64,000 nt of DNA from Streptomyces filipinensis. Its GTDB lineage: Bacteria > Actinomycetota > Actinomycetes > Streptomycetales > Streptomycetaceae. Positions 9,245 through 18,056 of this stretch are shown in pieces (positions within the stretch are counted from its first letter, which is position 1; each line of letters opens with the position of its first letter). The DNA is taken from NCBI RefSeq assembly GCF_014649495.1, contig NZ_BMTD01000015.1, positions 124,001-188,000 of the forward strand. The letters run 5' to 3'. The notes below the pieces were generated by a model that saw only the letters and a list, made by a program, of their open reading frames with translations, was not told the origin of the DNA and ran no database searches. Position numbers and translations under genes: made by a program.

Positions 9245-9281
9245 ATCGTTCGCTCCATAATAGATTTATGGAGCGAACGAT
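9245..9281. promoter_or_regulatory. 37-bp perfect palindrome, TetR operator overlapping start codons
   Basis: Two 16-bp arms (ATCGTTCGCTCCATAA at 9245-9260 and its exact reverse complement at 9266-9281) surround a 5-bp centre TAGAT. The right arm contains the ATG start of the hydrolase (9268) and the left arm contains a mirrored ATG for TetR (9258), so both strands encode Met-Glu-Arg-Thr-Ile from the same symmetry. Binding here would block transcription and probably translation start on both sides. Confidence 0.85.
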
Positions 9282-10065
9282 TCAGAAGAGGCTGTCGGTC
9301 GGCGGGGACAGCTGGGTCACGGTCGATGTGTACGGCGAGCCGGATGCCCCGGGCCTCGTCGTCGTTCCGGGCGTGATGAGTGATGCGCATACGTGGCGCC
9401 GTGTTGCGGGCACCATCGACGCCTGGCCCTCAGTGGTAGTCGTAAACCGTCGGGGACGTGCTTCCTCGGGGCCGTTGACCAACTCGTACTCACTGCAGAC
9501 AGAGGTTGACGACCTCGGCGTGGTCCTTGACGAGTTCGACAGCACGAGGGCTCTCTTCGGCTGGAGCTACGGCGGCTTGATCACCTTGCTGGCCGCCAAC
9601 GATCGCCCGATTCCCCAGGTGATCGCCTACGAGCCGGTGATGCAGCCATTCGGACGCCATGCACTGCCGGACCTGAAGACGGCAGAGGAGACTGCAGACT
9701 GGGATCGCTGCGTCGAGATCGTCAATCGGCAGATCTCCGGCTTCTCCGCTGCGCATGTCGAGGATCTCCGGGCCGATCAGCACGGTTGGGCGATCTTGCG
9801 TCGCTTGAGCGGACCGCTGTACGCCGAACTCGGCGCGCTCAACGCGGCGCCGCCTCCGGATGTGATGGCGCGACAGGCAGATCAAGTCGACCTGATCATC
9901 GGCCAGTGCAACCGCGGAACCGCCCCCTACGGAACGTCGTTCGACCACGTGCGGCAGCACGTCGCTCACGCCGGAGTCCACGAACTCCCCGGCCAGGGCC
10001 ACCTGGCCCACATTCAGGCGCCGGCAGAGCTTGGCCACCTGCTCAACAACCTCGCCGCCATCTGA
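9268..10065 (+). CDS. Alpha/beta hydrolase
   Basis: 265 residues. The nucleophile elbow is GWSYGG (GxSxG) near residue 94; the oxyanion region is near VVPGVMSDAHTWRRV; the acid follows VDLIIG and the catalytic histidine lies in GQGHLAHIQAP near the C-terminus. This is the compact fold used by many esterases and lactonases. The ATG at 9268 lies inside the TetR palindrome and no Shine-Dalgarno precedes it, so either translation is leaderless or a later start is used; no better in-frame start is obvious before the fold begins. It forms a two-gene divergent cassette with the TetR gene. Confidence 0.85.
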   Translation: MERTIQKRLSVGGDSWVTVDVYGEPDAPGLVVVPGVMSDAHTWRRVAGTIDAWPSVVVVNRRGRASSGPLTNSYSLQTEVDDLGVVLDEFDSTRALFGWSYGGLITLLAANDRPIPQVIAYEPVMQPFGRHALPDLKTAEETADWDRCVEIVNRQISGFSAAHVEDLRADQHGWAILRRLSGPLYAELGALNAAPPPDVMARQADQVDLIIGQCNRGTAPYGTSFDHVRQHVAHAGVHELPGQGHLAHIQAPAELGHLLNNLAAI

Positions 10066-10785
10066 TGGGCGCCCATGCCGACGCACCTCTCTTCATTGAG
10101 GGCCGCAGGTGATTCGTCGAGCGATGCGTGTCACGTCCGATCGCCCACGTTGCTGCGGAGATGGGCATCTCCAGGGCACGCGCGTCCAAGTGGGCGGTAC
10201 CGCCGTCATGGTGAGCTCGGCCTGCACGAGCGGTCCTCCACACCCCACAGTCAACCCGCAGCCACACCGGGCGAGGTAGTGGAGCAGATCGAGCAGATGC
10301 GCCGAAACCACTAGTGGTCCGCAGGACGTATCGCCTTCGAACTCAGCCAAGCAGGGCGCGCCGTGAGCTGCCGTGCGCCGTGAGCGCAGGACGGCGCCTG
10401 GCGCGACGCCGGCGTGTTCATGGCCGACGCCACGCAAGGGGTGAGCCTCGATCGAGGTGACACCGCGCCCCACCGTCGGCGTCAGGTGATGCTCAGCAGT
10501 TCGCGTCCGAGACGCCGCCGAACTCGGCCCCGTCGGTGTACCTGTGTCGGTCACCCAAGGCGATGCCGCGCCAGGTGACAGGTTTTGCGTCCGTGCAGAT
10601 CGCGCGTCTGCGCGCCGCGTGTCGGCGGCCCGATACGCGGAGGACCGCTGGAAGTGGACGCGGGCGTTGTGGCAGTTGTCGTACTGCTGCTCATCCTCAC
10701 CGCCATGGCTGAATCCGCCTGGACGTATGCCGACCGGAGTATCCGCTCTTCGGTGAGCCCCGCTACGGTGACGCTGTGGAGACGG
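10066..10785. other. Intergenic region without a recognised gene
   Basis: About 720 bp with only short overlapping frames of poor codon structure. The minus frame at 10093-10554 and plus frames at 10544-10756 and 10585-10803 have no recognisable motifs. The region probably holds the promoter of the large SARP gene, see the heptamer repeats at 10786-10814. Confidence 0.4.
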
Positions 10786-10814
10786 GTCCGTCGGCCGTCC
10801 TAGGTTCGTCCTAG
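10786..10814 (+). promoter_or_regulatory. Three heptamer direct repeats at 11-bp spacing (SARP-type binding site)
   Basis: GTCCGTC at 10786, GTCCTAG at 10797 and GTCCTAG at 10808 recur with an exact 11-bp period; the last two extend to CGTCCTAG. SARP/OmpR-like activators bind heptamers repeated every 11 bp near the -35 region. The array lies 51 bp upstream of the ATG of the SARP gene at 10865, suggesting autoregulation. The heptamer sequence itself is not one I know for a named SARP. Confidence 0.55.
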
Positions 10815-10864
10815 TGCCAGGTCAGCCGAGGGATCGGCGCTGATCGTCACGTGCCGGGGGGACC

Positions 10865-13801
10865 ATGAGATTCGGCGTGCTGGGGCCGTTACAGGCTCAG
10901 ATCACCAGACGCGACGTCCGATTAGACGGACCGCGGCAGGCCAAGATGCTGGCCGCGCTCCTGGTCGATGCCAACAACATGGTCGCCATGGAACGGCTCG
11001 TCGCCGTGATGTGGGACGGGAACGCGCCGGCCACTGCGGTCCGTCAGGTCCAGGACGCTGTCTCCGGTCTGCGCCGCAACCTCGTCGCGTGCGGAGCACC
11101 CGGCTCCTTGATCAGTACGCGGCGCGGCGGCTACGAGATCCACCTCGCCCCGGATCAGCTCGACCTGCTGGAGTTCGACCACGAGCGGCGCCTCGCCGAA
11201 CAGCACGCGACCCCGTCGGAGACAGCTGTCGCGCTGCGGCGGGCGCTGGCCTGCTGGCGCGGTAACGCCCTGGCCGACATCTCCAGCCGGGTCCTGGAAA
11301 TCGATGCGGCACGGCTGCACGAGAAACGCGCGGCCACGCACAAACGGTGCCTGAGTATCGAACTCGACCTGGGGCGCCATCGGGAGGTCATCGACGAACT
11401 GACCGTCCTGCTCCGCGAGCACCCCTACGATGAGCACGTCGCCGAACACTTGATAGTCGCCCTCTACCGGTGTCGGCGACAAGGCGAGGCGTTGCAGGTG
11501 TACGAGCGGCTGCGCCGGACACTGGCCGACGAACTCGGCGTCGATCCCACCCCGCCGCTCCAGGCGCTGCATCGGCGCATCCTGACCGCCGATCCCGCCC
11601 TGGCGGCTCCAGTCCCGGCAGGCGGTCCTCCAGACGCACCACCGGAAAGTCCTGACGCGCCGACCACCGGGCCGGCGATGGCGATGCCCGTGCGCCAACT
11701 GCCTCTCGACGTAGCCGACTTCGTGGGCCGAGCCGAGGCGCTGGCCGAGATCGCTGGGCTGCTCGACCGCTCGGCGCCGAACCGGGCCCCGGTCACCGTC
11801 GTCGTGGGCGGTCCCGGCGTCGGCAAGTCCAGCCTGGTGACCCGCGCCGCGCGGTTGGCGAGCGCCGGTTTCCCCGACGGCCAGCTCTACCTCAACCTCG
11901 CCGCGACATCGGACGAGCCGCGGGACCCGGGGCTGATGCTGGCCGAGGCGCTGCGCGCGCTCTCGATCGCCGGCAGCGCGATCCCGAACGGCCTGTTCGA
12001 GCGGGCCGCGCTCTACCGGTCGTTGTTGGTGGACCGCCGCATGCTGGTGGTGCTGGACGATGCCGGCCACGCCGATCAGGTATTGCCGTTGCTGCCCGGG
12101 GCCGACGGCTGCGCCGTGCTGATCACCAGCCGCACTCTGCTGACGCAACTTCCCGGCGCCCGGCACATCGACCTGGACGTGCTGAGCCCGGCGGAGGCAC
12201 GGGAGATGTTCACCGGCATCGTCGGGCGGCGGCGGGTCGAGCAGGAACCGGCGGAGGCCGACGCGATCCTCGACTGCTGCGGCAACCTGCCGCTGGCGAT
12301 CCGGATCGCCAGCGGCAAGCTCACGGGCCGCCCGGCTTGGTCGCTGCGTGTGCTGCGGGAACGGATCGAGGACGAGTCCCGGCGACTGGCCGAGCTGAGG
12401 ATCGGGGACCTCAGCGTGCGAGCCAGCGTCGAACTGAGCCTACGGCTGCTGCCGGCCGACGCGGTGCGCGCGCTGAGCCTGCTGGGCCTCCTCGGCCCCT
12501 ACACCCTGCCCGGCTGGGTGGTAGGCCCGCTGCTGGACCGCTCGGACGCAGAGGAGGTGCTGGACACCCTCGTCGATGCCAGCCTGGTGCGGCTGACCGC
12601 CACCGACGCCATCGGCCAGCCGCGCTACCGACTGCACGACCTGATCAGGACCTGTGCCGTGGAGATCGCCGCCTCCCTGCCGACGACGGACAAGCGGAAC
12701 GCGATCATCCGAGTACTGTCCGCCTGGCTCGAGCTGATCGGACGCGGCACCGATCGTCTGCCGGCGGCCGGCCTGCTGGCAGCCGCGCCCGGTTCTGCCC
12801 CGCGCCGGCGACTGCCCGATGCGGCCGTGGACCGGCTGATGGCCGATCCTTTCGGCTGGTTCGACGCGGAACGCGACAACCTGCTCGGCGCGGTGAAACT
12901 GGCCGTGGATTGGGGCCTGGACGAGTTGGCCTGGGAGCTGGCGGCCGGCACGGCGACCTACTACGACCACCGGTGCCTGTATCAGGACTGGCAACACGGG
13001 CACCGGCTCGCGTTGGACGCGACCGAGGCCGCCGGCAACGTTCGCGGCACATCGGTGCTGCTGCGCGGGCTTGGCCAGCTGTACATCTACCAAGACGAGT
13101 TCGACCGGGCCACCCGTGCTCTGGAGTCCTCCGTCGGGCTGTGCCGGGACCGTGGGGACAGGCGCGGCGAGGCGTTGTCGGTGGCGATGCTGAGCACGGT
13201 CAGCCGGGTGCAGGGCCGTGACGACGAAGCCCTCGAACGAGTCGAGCAGGCGCTGGCCATCGCGGTCGGTGAGGGCGACCGGCACATCGAAGCGCAGCTT
13301 TCCTGCTCCATGGCCGTGATGACGCTCATGCAGGGCAAACTCGACGAGGCGGAGCTCTGGTTCGACAGGGCCCTGCGCCAGGCCAGGGCCCTCGACGACG
13401 GGCACCGCGTGGCCGTCGTGCTGCGGCGGTTCAGCCGACTGCACGATCGGCGCGGTGATCCGGACGAGGCACTGCGCTGCCTGTGGCAGGCGTTGGCCAC
13501 CTTCGAGAAACTGGCGGACGAGCGGTGCGCCGCGTACACGCTGCTGGAAGTCGGCCGCGTGTACGCCGGTCAACACGACCGGGGCGGGGCGAGCCCGGCG
13601 TTGGAGCGCGCGGCGCACCTGTTCCACCGGCACGGCGACCGCCAGGACGAGGCCGCGTGCTGGCAACTGATCGGCGATCTGGACGCCGCCGCGGGCGACC
13701 ACCACCTGGCGCACCGCCACCGCGGGCGAGCGATGCGGCTGTGGCAGACCATCGGCGACATGAACCAGACGAACGCTCCGGCGCGACCGTCGTCGCCGTG
13801 A
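10865..13801 (+). CDS. SARP-type regulator with BTAD, NB-ARC and TPR domains (AfsR-like architecture)
   Basis: 978 residues. Residues 1-95 form the OmpR-like winged helix (MRFGVLGPLQAQ...RQAKMLAALLVDANNMV). About 95-245 is the BTAD helical domain, ending with the typical LADELGVDPTPPLQALHRRIL. About 285-600 is an NB-ARC ATPase with Walker A GGPGVGKSS near residue 315, MLVVLDDA as Walker B, and the CCGNLPLAIRIASGKL (GLPLA-type) motif. The rest is TPR repeats (for example GEALSVAMLSTVSRVQGRDDEALERVEQAL). Such regulators activate antibiotic clusters when ATP binding opens the protein. No biosynthetic cluster is visible nearby, so it may act in trans. Start ATG 10865 follows GGGGGGACC. Confidence 0.92.
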   Translation: MRFGVLGPLQAQITRRDVRLDGPRQAKMLAALLVDANNMVAMERLVAVMWDGNAPATAVRQVQDAVSGLRRNLVACGAPGSLISTRRGGYEIHLAPDQLDLLEFDHERRLAEQHATPSETAVALRRALACWRGNALADISSRVLEIDAARLHEKRAATHKRCLSIELDLGRHREVIDELTVLLREHPYDEHVAEHLIVALYRCRRQGEALQVYERLRRTLADELGVDPTPPLQALHRRILTADPALAAPVPAGGPPDAPPESPDAPTTGPAMAMPVRQLPLDVADFVGRAEALAEIAGLLDRSAPNRAPVTVVVGGPGVGKSSLVTRAARLASAGFPDGQLYLNLAATSDEPRDPGLMLAEALRALSIAGSAIPNGLFERAALYRSLLVDRRMLVVLDDAGHADQVLPLLPGADGCAVLITSRTLLTQLPGARHIDLDVLSPAEAREMFTGIVGRRRVEQEPAEADAILDCCGNLPLAIRIASGKLTGRPAWSLRVLRERIEDESRRLAELRIGDLSVRASVELSLRLLPADAVRALSLLGLLGPYTLPGWVVGPLLDRSDAEEVLDTLVDASLVRLTATDAIGQPRYRLHDLIRTCAVEIAASLPTTDKRNAIIRVLSAWLELIGRGTDRLPAAGLLAAAPGSAPRRRLPDAAVDRLMADPFGWFDAERDNLLGAVKLAVDWGLDELAWELAAGTATYYDHRCLYQDWQHGHRLALDATEAAGNVRGTSVLLRGLGQLYIYQDEFDRATRALESSVGLCRDRGDRRGEALSVAMLSTVSRVQGRDDEALERVEQALAIAVGEGDRHIEAQLSCSMAVMTLMQGKLDEAELWFDRALRQARALDDGHRVAVVLRRFSRLHDRRGDPDEALRCLWQALATFEKLADERCAAYTLLEVGRVYAGQHDRGGASPALERAAHLFHRHGDRQDEAACWQLIGDLDAAAGDHHLAHRHRGRAMRLWQTIGDMNQTNAPARPSSP

Positions 13802-14592
13802 GCTTGTTCCTTGACATCGGCGCCTCTGAGGCGGTCGCTCTTCGAAGTGATCCCAGGGCATGAGAGGGGCCTTCCTCGTGGTCCTGAACTCTCCGGCGAG
13901 GCCAAGGAGTTCACGAGGAAGGCCGTCGTGATGAGTGTGCTGGTGCAGGTCGGCGAACGGGACGGGCTCGGGTCGGTGAGCAGCGACAACTCGACCGGCG
14001 TCTGGGATTCCTCGGGGTGTTCGACGAGCGCTCCGCCGACCAGTGCGCGGCCCTGGTGGCCGATCCCGACCACGGGAAGTCGGTCAACGGCTTCCAAGGG
14101 CTCGTCCGCCTTCGGGTGGACTCAGAGGCCGGACTGAGGGCCCTGGTGCGGTCCTACGCCCCGGCCGTCTTGTTCCGTACAAGGCCGCCGATTACGCCCG
14201 CCTGCTCCACGGCTCCTTCCGCCCGCGGCTACGCGCCCTGCACGACATGACCCGGCCGCGCCCCCGAGGATCCGGCGGGGCGCGATGGGCGCGCTGGTGG
14301 CGGGCGGTGGTGTCGGCCCGCTCCTCCAGCCATGCGGCGGCGACGTACAGCTTCGCGGTCGTCGTCTTCCGCCATATTCCGAATCTCACGCACCGCAGCC
14401 ATGCAGCGAGCTCTCTCGCCCCGGCGCGATGCCGTGGACCCGGGCCACCACGAGACGACTCAACCGGCGCATCCACGAAAGCTAAAAAAACTTGGTCGGC
14501 GATGTCGAGAAGCCGTGACCGGCTCCGTCCCCGAGGTGAACTGGCCCCGCCACCCACCACGACACCTACGGCACAGACACAAGGAGCCCGAC
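13802..14592. other. Gene debris with an inverted repeat
   Basis: No intact gene. From about 13975 to 14250 one can follow a coding-like trace in two frames: GFLGVFDERSADQCAALVAD, then an arginine/leucine-rich stretch ending SYAPAVL, then after a shift VPYKAADYARLLHGSF. It reads like the tail of a protein broken by an indel near 14170; I do not recognise the family. An inverted repeat lies at 13868-13924. Confidence 0.4.
13868..13924. repeat. Inverted repeat, 13-bp arms
   Basis: GGCCTTCCTCGTG at 13868-13880 is repeated as CACGAGGAAGGCC at 13912-13924. Internally TGAACTC and GAGTTCA also pair, so the whole 57 bp can fold into a long imperfect hairpin. It begins 67 bp after the SARP stop codon and may serve as its terminator, or be the end of a decayed mobile element. 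Confidence 0.5.
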
Positions 14593-15195
14593 ATGACCCG
14601 GCAGACCGACGGCCGCCGCATCGTCACCAACATGGCCCTCTCCCTCGACGGCCACTACGCCGCCCCGGACAACCCGCTCGACATGAGCTGGGTGATGCCC
14701 TACGCCGTGACCGACGTCTCCCGCGACCACCTGACCAGCCTCTGGGAACCGGCGACGACCGCGCTGCTCGGCCGTGTCAACGCCGAGGGCTTCCTGGGGT
14801 TCTGGCCTACCGTCATCGGCATGGAGGGCGCCGACCCACGCGACCAGGGCTTCGCGAAGTGGCTCGTCGAGACCGACAAAATCGTCCTCTCCTCCACGCT
14901 CGAAGAGTCCCCTTGGGAGCGGGCGACAATCGTCAACAAGCCGAGCGCCCAGGTCGCCGCAAACCTGAAAGCCACCGAAGGCGGCGACATCCTCGTACTC
15001 TCCAGCGCGAGCGTCATCAAGGCCCTGCTGGCGGCCGACAAGGTCGACCGGCTGGCCCTCACCGTCTTCCCTGTCCTCCTCGGCGGCGGACCGCGTCTCT
15101 TCGACGACGGCCTGCCCGCGAGCAAGTGGACTCTCGTCAGCCAGACCGCAGGCGAACACGGCACGCTGGCGCTCGTCTACGACCGAATCCGCTGA
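14593..15195 (+). CDS. Dihydrofolate-reductase/RibD C-terminal family reductase
   Basis: 200 residues from ATG 14593, preceded by AAGGAG at 14581-14586. The N-terminal VTNMALSLDGHYA is the standard strand of this fold, followed by ALLGRVNAEGF and the NADPH-binding end of the domain in GGDILVLSSASVIKALLAAD and VFPVLLGGGPRLFDDG. This family (RibD_C, PF01872 type) includes riboflavin-pathway reductases and many small stand-alone reductases with unknown substrates; the sequence does not indicate a riboflavin role because no deaminase domain or rib genes are nearby. Confidence 0.88.
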   Translation: MTRQTDGRRIVTNMALSLDGHYAAPDNPLDMSWVMPYAVTDVSRDHLTSLWEPATTALLGRVNAEGFLGFWPTVIGMEGADPRDQGFAKWLVETDKIVLSSTLEESPWERATIVNKPSAQVAANLKATEGGDILVLSSASVIKALLAADKVDRLALTVFPVLLGGGPRLFDDGLPASKWTLVSQTAGEHGTLALVYDRIR

Positions 15196-15468
15196 ACCGC
15201 ATCTGAGAGTTCCTCGGTCTCTCGTGTCCCCATGCAGCGGTTTCGATCATACACGCTTCGTCCGCTCCGGCGGCCGCGTTGCACCAACCATGATCTCTGA
15301 CCGTTGATCACAGAGGAACTCGTCGGTCCCCGTCGAACTCTGCCGGAAGCCTCAGCCATCCCGATCACCGCAGGGAGCCACACGAAGGTGACCGGTCAGG
15401 CTGGATCCTTCGGATCCGCCTGGGAAATTCAACGGCCAGGGTCCCTTGGTACGCGGTACGGTGCGCCG

Positions 15469-15903
15469 GTGTCAGCGATCAAGAAGTTCCAAGTGACCTT
15501 TGACTGCGCAGAACCTGAGCGCCTCGCTCGCTTCTGGTGTGAAGTGTTGGGGTACGTCATACCGCCGCCACCGGAAGGGTTCACGACCTGGGACGAATTC
15601 AACCGCACCCTTCCTCCTGAGAAGCAGGGATCATGGTTCGCCTGCAGTGATCCCTCAGGCGTGGGCCCGCGCCTGTACTTCCAGCGCGTCCCTGAAGGCA
15701 AGATCGTTAAGAACCGGGTGCACCTCGACGTCCGGGTCGGCACCGGGCTCGTGGGGGACGAGCGCCTCGCCGCGCTCGAAGCCGAGTGCGCACGACTGGT
15801 CGCGCTCGGTGCGACCCATGTGCGAACACTGTATGCCGATGAGGAAAACGAGTCGTGCATCCCGATGCTGGACATCGAGGGCAACGAATTCTGTATCGAC
15901 TGA
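15469..15903 (+). CDS. VOC-superfamily (glyoxalase-like) protein
   Basis: 144 residues. The sequence KFQVTFDCAEPERLARFWCEVLGY is the opening beta-alpha unit of glyoxalase-like VOC proteins, and DPSGVGPRLYFQRVPEGK, VHLDVRVG and MLDIEGNEFCID follow as expected for the Glyoxalase_6 type with WxxxxDPEGNEFC-like end. The GTG at 15469 is chosen because it starts just before the first strand; the open frame continues upstream to 15304 through non-conserved sequence. Metal ligands would be the His/Glu positions of the strands; function (enzyme or binding protein) is undetermined. Confidence 0.85.
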   Translation: MSAIKKFQVTFDCAEPERLARFWCEVLGYVIPPPPEGFTTWDEFNRTLPPEKQGSWFACSDPSGVGPRLYFQRVPEGKIVKNRVHLDVRVGTGLVGDERLAALEAECARLVALGATHVRTLYADEENESCIPMLDIEGNEFCID

Positions 15904-16096
15904 GCACTCTGCGAACCGGGGAGGTGGGGAGCCGCCTCCCTGCGGTCTTTCTGGTCTCGTAAGGGGAGAGAGAGTTACCCCATGAGGGCGGGGTTGGCCA
16001 GGCGGACGATCACTCCCGATCGGACAGATCGTCTCGCCCTGCGCTGACCGCAACGACACCGGCACGGCTCCGGCACGCGATCCGTCGAACACGAGC

Positions 16097-16606
16097 TCAG
16101 TGCGAGCCCGCAGCGCTCCGGTCATCCAGGTCCGAGAAGAAGCGGTCCACGATCTCGCTGTCGGCGAGATCTCCGAGGGGCTCACCGACCACCCGACTTG
16201 CCAGCTCCGTGGCCAATGACACGATGTCTCCCCGTAGCTCCGTCTCGGCGATGACACGATCGGCCGCGAGACGTGCGTGAGCTTCAACGATCATCGCCTC
16301 GCGCTCCCGGAGGCCCTCGGCTCGAATCCGGGCGATCAGTTGCGTGCCCTGCTCCAAAGCCTCCTGACGCAGGCGGGCCGCCTCGTGTCGGGCCTCGGCC
16401 AGCTCCGCGCGATACTCGGCGAGGACTTCACCAGCTTCCCTTGTCAGCTGTTCAGCACATTTCTCCTGGCCCTCGATCGCGTCCTTGCGCTCGTCGAGGA
16501 CCTTGTTGATACGCGGAAGGAGAACCTTGGTCATGCAGAGGAAGACCAGAGCGAAGGTCACCACGGCGACGACCGTCTCTGCGGATCCTGGTATCAGAAT
16601 GCCCAT
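16097..16606 (-). CDS. Orphan F-type ATP synthase b-subunit paralogue
   Basis: 169 residues with the exact plan of AtpF. One N-terminal membrane helix (SAETVVAVVTFALVFLCMTKVL) is followed by the LLPRINKVLDERKDAIEGQ turn and a long charged amphipathic helix rich in Ala, Glu and Arg (EYRAELAEARHEAARLRQEA). There is also a C-terminal delta-interaction-like segment. In Streptomyces atpF lies inside the atp operon, but no other ATP synthase gene is near here: neighbours are a VOC protein and a dienelactone hydrolase. It is therefore a second, stand-alone copy. It could form alternative stalks, or act as an unrelated membrane coiled coil. Confidence 0.85.
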   Translation of the reverse strand: MGILIPGSAETVVAVVTFALVFLCMTKVLLPRINKVLDERKDAIEGQEKCAEQLTREAGEVLAEYRAELAEARHEAARLRQEALEQGTQLIARIRAEGLREREAMIVEAHARLAADRVIAETELRGDIVSLATELASRVVGEPLGDLADSEIVDRFFSDLDDRSAAGSH

Positions 16607-17112
16607 GCCAAAACCCTAGTGGGCGTTACGGAAGCGTTACGGTAAGCCTCGGGTAAGAGTTTCCCCCTCACCTGGGGGCGGCACGCCATCGACCGGCGAC
16701 AACTGCAGTCGACTGGCGACCTCGTGCACGGTTACCAGGCGGACGGCGTCCGTGAGGACCATGGACTTCACCGGCACCAGCTCCGACCGCCCGCTGCCGT
16801 CGCCGAGCGGTGAGCCGAGCCTGTCACGGGCAGCGCGTCGACGGGGTTCAGGATCCGAGGCGTTGGCCGAGGTCGTTCTCGCGAGCCGCGCTGTGAGCGG
16901 GGGTGCTGGCGTCGGCTTTGTTCGGTGGACTAGGTTGTGGGGGTGACTACCGGGACGGCATTGCGCCACACACGGATCGGTGACCCGGTGCTCTTCTGAG
17001 CGCCGTACGGGTCAGTGCGGGCCCGCTGTTCGATCGGGGATCTTGTACTGCTGCGCGGGCTCCGCCTCTGTCGTGTTGATCACAGGACACATCAACCACG
17101 ACAGGAGAGTTC
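16607..17112. other. Intergenic region
   Basis: No recognised gene in about 500 bp. A minus-strand frame at 16637-16969 has a passably coding C-terminal half (ELVPVKSMVLTDAVRLVTVH) but no match I know. Upstream of the next gene lies AGGAGA at about 17102-17107, its ribosome site. Confidence 0.4.
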
Positions 17113-17847
17113 ATGCCCACCAAGATGCTGCAGATTCCCACCGCGGACGGCGAGGCCGATGCCTTCGCCGCCTTCCCTGACGACGGCCGGCGGCACCCAG
17201 GGGTGCTGATGTACGCGGACGGCTTCGGCCTGCGGCCCGTGCTGCGGGAGATGGCCCGCGAACTGGCCCGCCACGGGTACTACGTGCTCGTCCCGAACTT
17301 CTTCTACCGTCACGGCCCGGCACCAGTGGTCGAACTTCCCGAGCACATCGGAGAAGAGGCCCGGTCCGCGGTCATGGGTCGGCTGATACCCCTGATCGAG
17401 GCGCATACCGTCGAACGGACCCTGCGCGACGCCGACGCCTACCTCGGTTTCCTCACCGCCCAGCCCGAGGCCAGCGCCGGACCCGTCGCGGTGACCGGCT
17501 ACTGCATAGGCGGCCTCCTGGCGGTGCGCACCGCCGCGGCGCACCCCGGACAGGTGACCGCCGTCGCCGGATTCCATGCCCCCGTGGGCGCCGCCGGGCC
17601 TGACAGCCTGCGCCGCCTCACCGCCCAGGTCCACTTCGGCCACGCCGAAACCGACTTGACGCCGGAGGCCCTCGGCGAACTCAACCAGGCCCTGGACGCC
17701 GCGGGTGTCGACTACACCTCTGAGATCTACCCCGACACCGTCCACGGATTCACCATGGCCGACACCGACGCTTTCAACTCCGCCGCACTGCAGCTTCACT
17801 GGGACCACCTGCTCCCCCTCCTCCGCCGCACTCTGGCCAACTGTTGA
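17113..17847 (+). CDS. Dienelactone hydrolase family protein
   Basis: 244 residues starting MPTKMLQIPTADGEADAFAA. The family marks are present: a cysteine nucleophile in GYCIGG near residue 137 (G-x-C-x-G-G), the preceding VAVTGYC strand, and the histidine in YPDTVHGFTMAD near the end, with the aspartate in the GHAETD loop. The substrate of the family is carboxymethylenebutenolide, but many actinobacterial members act on other esters. ATG 17113 follows AGGAGA. It stands alone, with IS debris downstream. Confidence 0.9.
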   Translation: MPTKMLQIPTADGEADAFAAFPDDGRRHPGVLMYADGFGLRPVLREMARELARHGYYVLVPNFFYRHGPAPVVELPEHIGEEARSAVMGRLIPLIEAHTVERTLRDADAYLGFLTAQPEASAGPVAVTGYCIGGLLAVRTAAAHPGQVTAVAGFHAPVGAAGPDSLRRLTAQVHFGHAETDLTPEALGELNQALDAAGVDYTSEIYPDTVHGFTMADTDAFNSAALQLHWDHLLPLLRRTLANC

Positions 17848-17918
17848 GGCTGCGGCCCGGAAACCGAACCTGAAGTGCACGGCTCCGCCGTCCGGGAGAG
17901 TGTTGTGAGAGTGCCTGG

Positions 17919-18056
17919 TCACAGCCACTGATCGACGGCCGCGACCAGCACGGATGCTTCGTAGGGGCCGGCAAGCCTGTCGTATCTCGTGGCGACCGCG
18001 CGGTGGCGTTCGAGACGATTGATCTCGCACTCCACCGCGTGGCGCTCTACGTGATA
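17919..18056 (-). pseudogene. IS5-type transposase C-terminal remnant
   Basis: Read on the minus strand, the stretch encodes HVERHAVECEINRLERHRAV and then ATRYDRLAGPYEASVLVAAV, closing DQWL-stop. This matches the C-terminal signature of IS5-family transposases (RHxVECxINRLKxHRAVATRYDKLA). The DDE catalytic part is missing. Upstream on the same strand the frame continues into GFDWGGHFAAMEAPE, which looks like the C-terminal end of an epoxide-hydrolase-type protein, so two fragments appear fused. Confidence 0.75.

Noticed and set aside
10865..13801. Pathway-specific regulator inside an antibiotic biosynthetic cluster
   Set aside because: No PKS, NRPS or tailoring gene cluster surrounds it; the only ketoacyl synthase lies 37 kb away and stands alone.
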